Position numbers and translations under genes: made by a program. DNA of 64,000 bases, from the NCBI GenBank assembly GCA_031292565.1, contig JARLGW010000011.1, forward strand, positions 124,001-188,000, written 5' to 3'. Positions within the stretch are counted from its first letter, which is position 1, and each line of letters begins with the position of its first letter. Source of the DNA: Paludibacteraceae bacterium (GTDB lineage Bacteria; Bacteroidota; Bacteroidia; Bacteroidales; Paludibacteraceae). Positions 8,293 through 16,766 of this stretch are shown in pieces. A model generated the notes under the pieces. It had not been told where the DNA came from. It saw only the letters and a program-made list of their open reading frames with translations, and did not search any database.

Positions 8293-8850
8293 CAGTATTC
8301 GTACTTTTTTAATGTACAAAGTAACCGCAATAAACATACCATTCGTGTAAGTCGCTTTTAATTAGATATTTGTATTATATGCTTGTTTTGTTGGTGTTAC
8401 TTTTAAGTAAGTTTTTGGGTAGCGTGAAATCATTTAGGACTTAAAGCACGAGGCGGCTTTGAAATTAGCATGGAATAGGAAGACGGTGTTTTTAAAACAG
8501 GTACCGTTAAATCAGTAATTAGGAGGAAATTGCTGTTTACGTTCATATATCCCCCTGAAAGGTAAAAAATAGGTAGTGGCAAAAGGTGAAAATACAAATT
8601 CATTCTTCGAGGCACCACAAATAAAAGCACCATTGGTAAACAATAACCTGCCTAAACAAAATCTAACACTACCCACTGGTGTACTAATACGATGTAAAAA
8701 CGCAACTAGGAGCTTGTGTTTTCTCCTACTGATGAAATGGTGCAATGAATAAAGTATTATAAAAATCCTCCATAGGAAACAAATAAAATTTATTCATCTC
8801 CTACAAATTTATTATACTCCAATTGAAATTTATCTTTCGTGGAAAAATAT
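8293..8850. other. Intergenic region, nothing recognised
   Basis: Short open frames on the minus strand around 8430-8745 have no recognisable domain and lack gene-like starts. No riboswitch or element was identified. It may be the 5' leader of the binding-protein-like gene. Confidence 0.4.
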
Positions 8851-9264
8851 TTAATATGTCATTTTATAAGTATCGGTAGCGGTAAGTCCATTCGTGTCGT
8901 AAACAGTCATGGTTACACTGTATGTACTTGATGTGCTTGGCATTTTTATTTTGGTGGTATCGTTAACAATGCTATTTGAGCTATTGTAATAGCCCCTGCT
9001 TTTAACTGAGGTTCCACCGTCCCATTTGTAGCCATAGTAATCGGTTAAAATAGTATCATTATTTGTAAGAACCACCTTTTGGATGTTGTTATCGCCTTTT
9101 GTCAAGCTAAGTGTGAGGTAATATATGCCTGATTGAAGAGTTGAATTTTTCCATACTACCACATAACCCGCAGGAGGGGTTTTTTCGTCTTTCGAGCACG
9201 AAGTGTATAAAAACACAGAGCTGATTAATAGCAATGTGCAAAAAAATAGCGTTACCTTTCTCAT
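8851..9264 (-). CDS. Small lipoprotein of unknown function
   Basis: 137 residues. The signal sequence RKVTLFFCTLLLISSVFL ends in a lipobox-like LYTSC, with Cys about residue 20 and SKDE after it, so it is predicted to be an acylated surface or periplasmic lipoprotein. The rest is a Ser/Thr/Tyr-rich beta-sandwich-like sequence with an Ig-like ending (STYSVTMTVYDTNGLTATDTYKMTY). An earlier start at 9288 would add eight charged residues; the ATG at 9264 gives the normal lipoprotein signal. No family was recognised and the flanking genes do not suggest a role. Confidence 0.7.
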   Translation of the reverse strand: MRKVTLFFCTLLLISSVFLYTSCSKDEKTPPAGYVVVWKNSTLQSGIYYLTLSLTKGDNNIQKVVLTNNDTILTDYYGYKWDGGTSVKSRGYYNSSNSIVNDTTKIKMPSTSSTYSVTMTVYDTNGLTATDTYKMTY

Positions 9265-9471
9265 AAATAAGAATTTTTTTCTGGTCAATAAATCAAATAG
9301 TTTTTCCCAGCGAATGTGTTCACGTTGCTAAGGTAATTTATTTTATACAAATTAGACTTTTTTTGTGAAAAAATATTCTTGATAAAAAGGGGAAAAGTAT
9401 GCAGTATTACTTTTTATCCAGTCGGGGTAAATTTGTAACTTTCTCTTTTATCGAATCTTCCGGCAAATGGC

Positions 9472-9479
9472 TATCTTTG
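9472..9479 (+). promoter_or_regulatory. Candidate -7 box for the AraC gene
   Basis: TATCTTTG matches the Bacteroidota -7 consensus TAnnTTTG and lies 53 bases before the ATG. No clean -33 TTTG was found, so the call is tentative. Confidence 0.4.
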
Positions 9480-9532
9480 TATATATTTTCTCGTCAGGAT
9501 TTGCAACTCGATTCATTAAACAATAAAATAAA

Positions 9533-10420
9533 ATGAAAAACCACACCACCATCCCCGTATATTCCCTTCGGAACTTTAGTAAGCCCGAAGCCGGTAGCCG
9601 TGCGTTTCAGGTGGAGGTGTTCGATGCCAATCGGCATTTTGAGGTGGAGTACCCGCATCGGCACGATTTCTTCGAGGTACTGTACCTGCACAAGGGTTCG
9701 GGGGTCGATGTGATTGATAGCAACCAGTATGAAGTGCAGCCCCCGTGCATTTTTTTTATGTCGCCGGGGCAGGCACATAAGCTCGAATTTAGCCACGACA
9801 TTGAGGGCTATCTGTATATTTTCACGTCCGATTTTTACCTGATAAACCAAAGCAACCAGAACCGCCTGCTCGAATTTCCGTTCTTTTTCACTATCCTGCA
9901 AAACAATCCACCATTGCTGTTGAGCAATCCGCACGACACGGCTTTCCTTGAAAACCTCTTTGCTCATGCCGTTGCCGAGGTAGCCAAGCCCGCATATTCC
10001 GAAGAGCTGCTGCGCTCGTTGCTCGATTTGATACTGGTATATGCCGCCTCGCTGTATAAGGTGGACGACAATATGCTGGTGAAAGGCAAAGGACATTTAC
10101 TGGTGAAACGCTTCTTTCAGTTGATAGAAGAAAATTACCAAAATAATCTTTCCATCAACGAATATGCTTCCATGCTGGCCATCACGCCCAACCACCTAAC
10201 TCAAACGGTGAAAGAACTCACCGGAAAAACAAGTACAGACATTATAAAAGAAAAGCAATTGCTTGAAATAAAGCGCCTTTTGATACATACCAACCTCGGC
10301 GTTTCGGAAATATCCAATCAGCTCAACTTTGCCGATCAATCCTATTTTACGAAGTTTTTCAAGAAAATGACAGGCATCACCCCGCTGCACTTTCGCAACG
10401 AATCCATGAAAAATACCTAA
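9533..10420 (+). CDS. AraC-family transcriptional regulator
   Basis: 295-residue DNA-binding regulator. Residues about 20-100 form a cupin-type ligand-binding domain (PHRHDFFEVLYLHKGSGVDVIDSNQYEVQPPCIFFMSPGQAH). The C-terminal ~100 residues carry two helix-turn-helix motifs typical of AraC/XylS (NLSINEYASMLAITPNHLTQTVKELTG and LGVSEISNQLNFADQSYFTKFFKKMTGITPLHFR). It stands alone between a lipoprotein gene in the other direction and ilvC, 247 bases ahead. Whether it regulates ilvC is not shown; its inducer and targets are unknown. Confidence 0.92.
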   Translation: MKNHTTIPVYSLRNFSKPEAGSRAFQVEVFDANRHFEVEYPHRHDFFEVLYLHKGSGVDVIDSNQYEVQPPCIFFMSPGQAHKLEFSHDIEGYLYIFTSDFYLINQSNQNRLLEFPFFFTILQNNPPLLLSNPHDTAFLENLFAHAVAEVAKPAYSEELLRSLLDLILVYAASLYKVDDNMLVKGKGHLLVKRFFQLIEENYQNNLSINEYASMLAITPNHLTQTVKELTGKTSTDIIKEKQLLEIKRLLIHTNLGVSEISNQLNFADQSYFTKFFKKMTGITPLHFRNESMKNT

Positions 10421-10483
10421 ATTTAGTGTCTTTTTCCATGTATATGTTATTTTTATTCATTTCCTTTGTATGTGGAAAATTCA

Positions 10484-10642
10484 CCCTCTCTAACTCCCCC
10501 CAAGGGGGCGAAATTGGAAACGGAAATATAGCAGGATAATGCCATAGAGCTGAAAGAAGAAAGAATAAATACACAATTTAATTGATAAAATAGAAAACAA
10601 ATAAAATTTCACTCAACCCCTCCTTGGGAGGGGATGGGGGAG
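10484..10642. repeat. C/G-rich palindromes upstream of ilvC
   Basis: Two small palindromes, CCCCCCAAGGGGG near 10490 and CCCCTCCTTGGGAGGGG at 10617-10633, separated by A/T-rich sequence. They resemble the short palindromic words scattered through Bacteroidota intergenic regions. The second lies 35 bases before the ilvC start and could affect its leader RNA. Confidence 0.5.
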
Positions 10643-10667
10643 GTAAATAATTAAAAAACAAACAAAA

Positions 10668-12149
10668 ATGGCAAATTATTTCAACACACTTTCTTTAAGA
10701 GAAAAATTGAACCAATTAGGTGTTTGCGAATTCATGGGTAAAGAAGAATTTACCGATGGTGTTAACGCGCTTAAAGGTAAAAAAGTAGTAATAGTAGGTT
10801 GTGGAGCTCAAGGCTTGAACCAAGGCTTAAACATGCGCGATTCAGGTTTGGATATTTCCTACACCTTGCGTAAAGAAGCTATCGAACAAAAACGTGCTTC
10901 GTTTCAAAACGCTACTCAAAACGGTTTCAAAGTGGGTACTTACGATGAGCTTATCCCTACTGCCGACCTGGTGGTAAACCTTACGCCTGATAAACAACAC
11001 TCATCCGTAATCAAAGCCATTATGCCTTTGATGAAACAAGGATCTACCCTTTCTTACTCGCACGGTTTCAACATCGTGGAAGAAGGCATGCAAATCCGCA
11101 AAGACATCACCGTAATCATGGTAGCACCAAAATGCCCAGGTACCGAAGTACGTGCAGAATATGTACGCGGTTTCGGTGTGCCTACCTTGCTTGCCGTACA
11201 TCCTGAAAACGACCCTGAAGGTAAGGGATGGGCGTATGCAAAAGCGTATGCGGTAGCTACAGGTGGCGACCGTGCCGGATGCCTTCACTCTTCATTCGTG
11301 GCCGAAGTAAAATCCGATTTGATGGGTGAGCAAACCATCCTTTGCGGTATGTTGCAAACCGGTTCTATCCTTTGCTTCGACAAGATGATTGAAAAAGGTA
11401 TCGACCCAGCTTATGCCTCTAAATTAATTCAATACGGATGGGAAACCATTACCGAAGCGTTGAAACACGGAGGTATTACCAACATGTTGGATCGTCTTTC
11501 CAACCCTGCCAAAATCAAAGCATTTGAATTGTCCGAAGAAATGAAAAACATTATGCGTCCGTTGTTCTGGAAACACATGGACGACATCATGTCGGGCGAA
11601 TTCTCTTCCACCATGATGAAAGACTGGGCTAATGATGATGTAAACTTGTTGACTTGGAGAAAAGCTACCGGCGAAACTGCGTTTGAAAAAACACCTGCAG
11701 GAAGCATGGAAATTTCCGAACAAGAATATTTTGACAATGGCGTGCTTATGATTGCCATGGTAAAAGCCGGTGTAGAATTGGCTTTTGAAACCATGACTCA
11801 ATCAGGAATCATCCCTGAATCCGCTTACTACGAATCATTACACGAAGTGCCTTTGATTGCCAACACCATTGCCCGCAAGAAATTGTACGAAATGAACCGT
11901 GTGATTTCCGATACTGCCGAATATGGTTGTTACCTGTTTGACCATGCTTGTAAACCTTTGTTGGTTGACTTTATGAAGAAAATCGATACCGACGTTATCG
12001 GCAAATCGTATGGTGCAGGGAAAGACAATACCGTGGACAACCAATTGTTGATCGCTGTAAATGCCAGCCTTCGTCACCATCCGATTGAAGTAGTAGGAAC
12101 CAAACTTCGTTCAGCCATGACCGCTATGAAAAAAATCGCTGTAGGATAA
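10668..12149 (+). CDS. ilvC: Ketol-acid reductoisomerase, long (class II) form
   Basis: Converts 2-acetolactate or 2-aceto-2-hydroxybutyrate to the dihydroxy acids with NADPH and Mg2+, the second common step of valine, leucine and isoleucine synthesis; cytosolic. At 493 residues it matches the E. coli-type class II enzyme with a duplicated knotted domain. The Rossmann motif [17 protein letters not shown] (about residues 45-61) is followed by [13 protein letters not shown], whose Arg and Ser residues are those expected for NADPH use. Later blocks [14 protein letters not shown] and SDTAEYG belong to the metal and substrate site. It is transcribed alone; ilvD lies 2.6 kb away beyond accessory genes. 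Confidence 0.97.
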   Translation: MANYFNTLSLREKLNQLGVCEFMGKEEFTDGVNALKGKKVVIVGCGAQGLNQGLNMRDSGLDISYTLRKEAIEQKRASFQNATQNGFKVGTYDELIPTADLVVNLTPDKQHSSVIKAIMPLMKQGSTLSYSHGFNIVEEGMQIRKDITVIMVAPKCPGTEVRAEYVRGFGVPTLLAVHPENDPEGKGWAYAKAYAVATGGDRAGCLHSSFVAEVKSDLMGEQTILCGMLQTGSILCFDKMIEKGIDPAYASKLIQYGWETITEALKHGGITNMLDRLSNPAKIKAFELSEEMKNIMRPLFWKHMDDIMSGEFSSTMMKDWANDDVNLLTWRKATGETAFEKTPAGSMEISEQEYFDNGVLMIAMVKAGVELAFETMTQSGIIPESAYYESLHEVPLIANTIARKKLYEMNRVISDTAEYGCYLFDHACKPLLVDFMKKIDTDVIGKSYGAGKDNTVDNQLLIAVNASLRHHPIEVVGTKLRSAMTAMKKIAVG

Positions 12150-12177
12150 ATTGTAAAATCACTATAACGCAAAAAAT

Positions 12178-12217
12178 AATGCCTCGCATCCCGTTTTGGT
12201 GCGGGGCATTTTTTTAT
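12178..12217 (+). terminator. ilvC intrinsic terminator
   Basis: AATGCCTCGCA pairs with TGCGGGGCATT (one G-T pair) around an 11-base loop and is followed by seven T; 28 bases beyond the ilvC stop. Confidence 0.8.
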
Positions 12218-12222
12218 ATTGT

Positions 12223-12230
12223 TATCTTTG
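12223..12230 (+). promoter_or_regulatory. Candidate -7 box for the DMP19-like gene
   Basis: TATCTTTG matches TAnnTTTG immediately after the ilvC terminator and 19 bases before the ATG at 12250. A T-rich stretch occupies the -33 region. Confidence 0.5.
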
Positions 12231-12249
12231 TCCACAAACTGAAAAAATT

Positions 12250-12750
12250 ATGACAATAAGCATAAGCAAACAAGAAATAGAAAAAGCGGGAGCCAAAAGT
12301 GCGTGGGCTTTTCTACAAGTGTTTATCAATAAGTACCTGGATGCCATCAACGGCCGACTAACTGCCGAAAACATGGGCAACCTCAACGCCGATCAGCATA
12401 CACTGCTGGCTTTCAATACTTTTAGAGAGGAAGTGCGTGCAGGTGGTTTCGTGCAGCTTATATACAACGGCTATGGCGGCTACATATTTGGCAACCCCTT
12501 TGCCAAGGCCATTCGCTTGATGGGTGCACCTGAGTTGTCTAAATTGATATACAAAGCCAAAGACTTGTACGACCTGCGCAAAGAGGAACTTGAAAAAGAA
12601 GTGGATGAAGAAGAGCTTTGCGAAATATACAGCGAGTTTGAGGAGTTCGACGAGTTGGACGAAGAATATATTCGCATCGAAGACGATGAGATTTTCAAAA
12701 TAGCTCAATACGTGGATGAGCATATTGAGGCCTTTGCCGAGGTGGTGTAG
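12250..12750 (+). CDS. DMP19-like (DUF4375) acidic protein
   Basis: 166 residues, very acidic in the C-terminal half (runs such as EELEKEVDEEELCEIYSEFEEFDELDEEY). The middle block LNADQHTLLAFNTFREEVRAGGFVQLIYNGYG is characteristic of the DMP19/DUF4375 family, whose best-known member is a DNA-mimic protein from Neisseria that titrates a transcription regulator. The acidic surface here fits DNA mimicry but does not prove it. The frame is open to 12196; the ATG at 12250 was chosen because a TATCTTTG box and the ilvC terminator lie in the extended part. It sits next to an AbiJ-type defence gene in an otherwise biosynthetic region. Confidence 0.75.
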   Translation: MTISISKQEIEKAGAKSAWAFLQVFINKYLDAINGRLTAENMGNLNADQHTLLAFNTFREEVRAGGFVQLIYNGYGGYIFGNPFAKAIRLMGAPELSKLIYKAKDLYDLRKEELEKEVDEEELCEIYSEFEEFDELDEEYIRIEDDEIFKIAQYVDEHIEAFAEVV

Positions 12751-12794
12751 AATTTTATATTCAAAACCCGAAAGGTTAACATTATTATAGAAAA

Positions 12795-12845
12795 GATTTT
12801 TTTAATTGCTGACAAGTTTTTTAACCGTTGTCAGAATCAAAAAAG
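12795..12845. repeat. Terminator-shaped dispersed repeat, copy A
   Basis: T run, AATTGCTGACAAG, loop, AACCGTTGTCAGAATC, A run: an imperfect palindrome of about 48 bases. It is near-identical over its core to the copies at 13140-13202 and 24481-24543. It lies 45 bases after the DMP19-like gene and could terminate transcription in both directions. Confidence 0.75.
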
Positions 12846-12894
12846 GCTGCTCGTGTTGGAATTAAAAGCAAGGTTGCCGAATGCAAATTAAAGC

Positions 12895-13056
12895 TTGAAA
12901 TTGTTTCTTCAAAAAATTACTCCAACGGAGTTTCCTGTGAATAACCCCCAGTGCAACTGGGGGCTGAAAGTACTCGACCAAACCTAAACCCCATCGGGGT
13001 TTACCCGCGACAAACTGCCCCACCTTGTCAGCAGTCGAAAGACTCTGACAACGGTT
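12895..13056. repeat. Cluster of palindromic words including type II repeat copy B
   Basis: It contains ACTCCAACGGAGT, CCCCCAGT/ACTGGGGG (near 12946-12963) and AACCCC/GGGGTT (near 12987) hairpins. It ends with TTGTCAGCAGTCGAAAGACT...CTGACAACGG (13025-13056), which matches 21992-22026 in reverse orientation. A minus-strand open frame across it is not a gene. Confidence 0.6.
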
Positions 13057-13091
13057 CGGCATGAAAACCCGGTTTTAAAAATCCTTTTTTC

Positions 13092-13124
13092 AGACATTCC
13101 ATATCTTGAAGATATGGAATGTCT
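13092..13124. repeat. 16-bp perfect inverted repeat
   Basis: AGACATTCCATATCTT and its exact complement, separated by one base. It lies 15 bases before repeat copy C; copy D at 24481 is likewise preceded by a long palindrome. Confidence 0.8.
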
Positions 13125-13139
13125 AGATAAGCCTATCCG

Positions 13140-13202
13140 TAGTTGGTGGTGACTTTTTTAATTGCTGACAAGGTTTTCAACCGTTGTCAGAATCAAAAAA
13201 AG
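13140..13202. repeat. Terminator-shaped dispersed repeat, copy C
   Basis: About 63 bases nearly identical to 24481-24543 (starts TAGTTGGTGGTGAC, core CTGACAAGGTT/AACCGTTGTCAG, flanked by T6 and A7). It lies 61 bases downstream of the AbiJ-like gene, on the side where that minus-strand gene would terminate. Confidence 0.8.
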
Positions 13203-13262
13203 GTAGCTATTGTAGGTACAAGTTGCGATTTTGCTAAACTTGCAGCATGTAGGGGAATATTT

Positions 13263-14129
13263 TTATTTGTTATAAATTGAAATAAGATAATTAATAAATG
13301 CAGAACATGCAATTAACATAAATCTGGCCTCATCAATAGATACAACAAAATCATCAGTTTGCATACCATGGCGAATTCCTCCTTTATCTGATGTAAATCC
13401 ATATATGCTGCCAAAACCATTCTTTAATGATTTTGGTATTTGATATGTCTTTTCAATTATATTTAGAGCTTCACCTAATGTGGCATTATCTTTATTTACA
13501 ATTATTTTGCACAAAGATTCTACTGCAGAAATAGATTCTTTGAGTGAATTTCTATAATCAGGTGCCGTTTTATCTGACAACCGACTTAGTGCAGTTGATA
13601 AATGTATTTTTACAGGTTTAAATTTATCTGAAATACCTATAGCTCTATTTATTTCATTTATTTCTTCCTCAGAATTTATTTCAATTAGATCATTTCCTAC
13701 AAATCGATATGCAGCCAATTCTTTCTTTAAATAGAAATTACAACTTTCTTTAAATGAAGAATCACCAGAATATTCTGCAATACATTCTAAAAACTCATAA
13801 ATTTCATTCCATTTTGCACTATTCAAGAACCATTGACGAATATAAGAATAAGGAAAATCCGTATCACGAACAACACCATTTGCAATTGGTAAGGTATCAA
13901 TTGCATTTTTAAAAAAATCACGCCACAAGTATTGATAAAAGAATGCTAATTTTGAATATCGCTCTGGTCTTCCAAATTCATCAAAACCAATTTCATTGCT
14001 AATTCTATATATAATATTTTCAGTAAACACATTCCATAATGAGTTTCTCAAGTCAGTAGTCATTTCATTTTTAAGTAATTGTGTCTTTGGCTTTTTTAAA
14101 CCAATTCTTTCAGAAAAACTTATTTTCAT
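13263..14129 (-). CDS. AbiJ-family abortive-infection (anti-phage) protein
   Basis: 288 residues. The N-terminal half (FSERIGLKKPKTQL...DLRNSLWNVF...WRDFFKNAIDTLP...WNEIYEFLECIAEY) matches the AbiJ N-terminal domain type (AbiJ_NTD4). The C-terminal half (DYRNSLKESISAVESLCKII...LKNGFGSIYGFTSDKGGIRHG) is the all-helical, HEPN-like region found with it. Such proteins abort phage infection, probably by RNA damage, in other bacteria; activity here is inferred. The coding sequence is visibly more A/T-rich than ilvC and ilvD on either side, consistent with acquisition by transfer. The ATG at 14129 was preferred over 14159 because the domain begins there. Confidence 0.8.
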   Translation of the reverse strand: MKISFSERIGLKKPKTQLLKNEMTTDLRNSLWNVFTENIIYRISNEIGFDEFGRPERYSKLAFFYQYLWRDFFKNAIDTLPIANGVVRDTDFPYSYIRQWFLNSAKWNEIYEFLECIAEYSGDSSFKESCNFYLKKELAAYRFVGNDLIEINSEEEINEINRAIGISDKFKPVKIHLSTALSRLSDKTAPDYRNSLKESISAVESLCKIIVNKDNATLGEALNIIEKTYQIPKSLKNGFGSIYGFTSDKGGIRHGMQTDDFVVSIDEARFMLIACSAFINYLISIYNK

Positions 14130-14305
14130 ATTTAAACTTATTTTTTTCAAAACTACCAAACATTTCTTTTTTATCCAAACAATTTCATATAAAGAATTTA
14201 GTAATTTTTTATTTTATTTTCAAAGCTCATTTCCTTTCATTTTCCCAAAAATTCACCCCGCTAACTTATAATTTACAATAAATAGATAAGATTTTGTGCG
14301 AAATT

Positions 14306-14337
14306 TTTGGCAGTTACAAAAAAGAGCTTTATTTTTG
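14306..14337 (+). promoter_or_regulatory. Promoter of the ilvD operon
   Basis: TTTG at 14306-14309, 20 bases, then TATTTTTG at 14330-14337, an exact match to the Bacteroidota pattern TTTG-N19-21-TAnnTTTG. Transcription would begin near 14343, about 20 bases before the leader ORF. Confidence 0.75.
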
Positions 14338-14361
14338 TATCACGAAAAATGAAAATCAAAG

Positions 14362-14421
14362 ATGCAAACAATCGGGTTACATATCATTATTAGCGTGGTC
14401 GTCCTAGTTCAACGAAATTAG
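14362..14421 (+). CDS. ilv leader peptide (attenuation control)
   Basis: A 19-residue ORF, MQTIGLHIIISVVVLVQRN, in which ten residues are Ile, Val or Leu, with III and VVVLV runs. It lies between a consensus promoter and an intrinsic terminator, ahead of ilvD-ilvB-ilvN. This is the arrangement of ilv leader peptides in enterobacteria: scarcity of charged branched-chain tRNAs stalls the ribosome on the Ile/Val codons and lets an antiterminator form. No strong ribosome-binding site is visible, as is usual in this phylum. Translation has not been shown; the codon bias and placement make chance unlikely. Confidence 0.8.
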   Translation: MQTIGLHIIISVVVLVQRN

Positions 14422-14424
14422 GGA

Positions 14425-14497
14425 GAGAAAACGCTTGTGTGATACCGTAAATCAAAAATATATGAAAAGCCTTTCTCTGCCGAGAAGGGCTTTTTTT
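14425..14497 (+). promoter_or_regulatory. ilv attenuator: antiterminator and terminator
   Basis: Terminator: AAGCCTTTCTC (14467-14477) pairs over 11 bp with GAGAAGGGCTT (14482-14492), loop TGCC, then a T run. Competing pairing: GAGAAAACGCTT (14425-14436), just after the leader stop codon, can pair with the terminator's 5' arm (GCTT with AAGC, GAGAAA with TTTCTC). A small hairpin, CCTA...TAGG, at 14403-14422 could act as a pause signal. Confidence 0.75.
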
Positions 14498-14515
14498 ATT
14501 GGCATTTTGTTGAGC

Positions 14516-14700
14516 GTAGGCTTTGCCTACGTTTAAGCTAAAAGCAAGTTTACAAACTTGCCTCTTTTACAGTTTGCAAAGTTGGAGCTTTGCTTTTAAC
14601 AACGACGTAGTCAGAGACTATGCCAAACGCGGAGTAATAGTGGTCGTGCGAGGCCAATTTTTAATTAACTTTGCAAGCCAAAAAACTGATAGATAAAAAA
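14516..14700. repeat. Palindrome-rich spacer between ilv attenuator and ilvD
   Basis: A series of short hairpins: CGTAGGCTTTGCCTACG, GCAAGTTTACAAACTTGC, GCAAAG...CTTTGC and GTAGTCAGAGACTA. No gene. These look like the intergenic palindromic words of this genome inserted downstream of the attenuator. Confidence 0.55.
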
Positions 14701-14778
14701 CTAAAAATAATCAACAACCGCTTTGCTAACTAAGTTTACTTATAACCAGTAGTTAGTAGCTCGTAACCAACAGAAAAC

Positions 14779-16611
14779 ATGAAGATTGAATTGCGCAGTT
14801 CCACCAGCACACAAGGCCGCCGTATGGCCGGTGCACGTTCGTTATGGCATGCCAATGGCATGAAGGATGAACAAATGGGAAAACCCATTATTGCTATCGT
14901 TAACTCTTTCACCCAGTTTGTACCCGGACATGTGCATTTGCACGAAATAGGTCAACTCGTGAAGGCCGAAATTGAAAAGCTCGGTTGCTTTGCCGCCGAA
15001 TTTGATACCATTGCCATTGACGACGGTATTGCCATGGGACACGACGGGATGCTGTATTCCCTGCCTTCGCGCGACTTGATTGCCGACAGCGTGGAATATA
15101 TGATTAACGCCCACAAGGTGGATGCCATGGTGTGCATCAGCAATTGCGACAAGATAACCCCCGGTATGCTAATGGCAGCCATGCGCCTCAACATCCCCGC
15201 CGTGTTCGTATCCGGTGGCCCGATGGAGGCCGGCGAACTGGAGGGGAAGCATCTCGACCTGATTGATGCCATGGTGCAGGCTGCCGACCACAACGTGAGC
15301 GACGCTCAAGTGGCCAAGGTGGAAGCCAACGCGTGCCCTACCTGCGGAAGCTGCTCCGGCATGTTTACCGCCAACTCCATGAACTGCCTCAACGAGGCTA
15401 TCGGGCTGGCACTGCCCGGCAACGGCACCATCGTGGCCACGCACACCAACCGCAAGCAACTGTTTATGGACGCGGCCAAACTGATAGTAGAAAACGCGTA
15501 TAAATATTACCGTGATGGCGACGATAGCGTGTTACCACGCAGCATTGCCACCCGAGAGGCATTCCTCAACGCTATGTCGCTCGACATCGCGATGGGCGGA
15601 TCCACCAACACGGTGCTTCACCTGCTGGCGATAGCCAACGAAGGCGAAGTAGATTTCAAAATGGCGGATATAGATGCGCTTTCGCGCAAAACGCCTTGCT
15701 TGTGTAAAGTGGCTCCCAACACGCCTATTTACCACATTCAGGATGTGAACCGCGCGGGAGGTATCCTTTCCATCATGAGCGAATTGGCTAAGGGTGGACT
15801 GGTTGATACTTCGGTGAAACGTGCCGACGGATTAACCCTGGCTCAAGCCATTGACAAATATGATATTTTAAGCAAAAACGTAACTGCCGAAGCCTTAGAT
15901 AAGTACAAAAGCGCACCCGCTCATAAATTCAGCCTGAGCATGGCTTCGCAAAGCGAACAATATAAAGAACTGGACACCGATAGAGCATCGGGCTGTATTC
16001 GCAATATAGAACATGCTTATTATAAGGACGGTGGACTGGGCATCCTGTTTGGCAACATTGCTCAAAACGGATGCGTGATAAAAACGGCGGGCGTTGACCC
16101 AAGCTGCTTCCAGTTTAAAGGCACAGCCAAAGTGTTCACCTCACAAGATACTGCTTGCGAAGGAATTTTGGAAGGAAAAGTTAATGCCGGCGATGTGGTG
16201 GTAATCACCCACGAAGGCCCCAAGGGAGGCCCCGGCATGCAGGAAATGCTCTACCCAACGTCGTACATCAAATCGCGCCACTTGGGCAAAGATTGCGCGT
16301 TGATTACCGACGGGCGTTTCTCAGGCGGAACCTCCGGTTTATCTATCGGCCACATCTCGCCCGAAGCAGCTTCGGGCGGTAACATCGGCTTGGTACAGGA
16401 TGGTGACGTGATAGAAATAGATATTCCGGCACGTAAAATAAATGTATTGGTGAGCGATGAGGTGTTGGCACAACGACGGTCTGTTGAAGAAGCCCGTGGC
16501 AAAGATGCCTTCAAGCCGAAAGATCGCAACCGTGTAATATCCAAAGCCCTGAAAGCTTACGCCAGCATGGTGGCTTCTGCCGATTTGGGCGGAGTTCGTC
16601 TTATCGACTAA
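14779..16611 (+). CDS. ilvD: Dihydroxy-acid dehydratase
   Basis: Dehydrates 2,3-dihydroxyisovalerate and 2,3-dihydroxy-3-methylvalerate to the 2-oxo acids, the third common step of BCAA synthesis; an Fe-S enzyme in the cytosol. 610 residues, the usual length. Cluster and active-site blocks are present: [22 protein letters not shown] with VSGGPMEAG (about residue 117), [18 protein letters not shown] (about 187), [13 protein letters not shown], and [18 protein letters not shown] followed by [13 protein letters not shown]. First gene of the operon after the attenuator; ilvB starts 155 bases on. Confidence 0.97.
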   Translation: MKIELRSSTSTQGRRMAGARSLWHANGMKDEQMGKPIIAIVNSFTQFVPGHVHLHEIGQLVKAEIEKLGCFAAEFDTIAIDDGIAMGHDGMLYSLPSRDLIADSVEYMINAHKVDAMVCISNCDKITPGMLMAAMRLNIPAVFVSGGPMEAGELEGKHLDLIDAMVQAADHNVSDAQVAKVEANACPTCGSCSGMFTANSMNCLNEAIGLALPGNGTIVATHTNRKQLFMDAAKLIVENAYKYYRDGDDSVLPRSIATREAFLNAMSLDIAMGGSTNTVLHLLAIANEGEVDFKMADIDALSRKTPCLCKVAPNTPIYHIQDVNRAGGILSIMSELAKGGLVDTSVKRADGLTLAQAIDKYDILSKNVTAEALDKYKSAPAHKFSLSMASQSEQYKELDTDRASGCIRNIEHAYYKDGGLGILFGNIAQNGCVIKTAGVDPSCFQFKGTAKVFTSQDTACEGILEGKVNAGDVVVITHEGPKGGPGMQEMLYPTSYIKSRHLGKDCALITDGRFSGGTSGLSIGHISPEAASGGNIGLVQDGDVIEIDIPARKINVLVSDEVLAQRRSVEEARGKDAFKPKDRNRVISKALKAYASMVASADLGGVRLID

Positions 16612-16766
16612 TATGCAAATTCGTAAATATGCCAATATGCCAATAAATTAAGGATGAGGTAGTTTATGTTTATTAATTAATTCATTAAAAAAGCTATATT
16701 GTCGTTTGAGTGTTATTCAATTGGCACATTTTCAAATCGGCACATTAGCACATTTTGAAGATTATT
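16612..16766. repeat. Short-word repeat spacer between ilvD and ilvB
   Basis: TATGCCAATATGCCAAT near 16627 and a string of GGCACATT/AGCACATT words at about 16721-16755. They belong to the same loose family as the AATTTGCTAATTTGC repeats at 18470, 18875 and 21233. Confidence 0.5.

Noticed and set aside
10421-10667. Possible attenuator upstream of ilvC
   Set aside because: No Ile/Val/Leu-rich leader ORF and no terminator with a T run; only C/G-rich palindromic words were found.
12862-13062. Minus-strand open frame starting MPNRCQSLSTADK
   Set aside because: It is the translation of a palindromic repeat; a matching start occurs at 21988 on the plus strand where the same repeat recurs, and the rest has no domain.
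14349-14393. Alternative leader ORF MKIKDANNRVTYHY
   Set aside because: It starts 13 bases before the ilv leader in another frame but has almost no branched-chain codons; the ORF at 14362 explains the attenuator far better.
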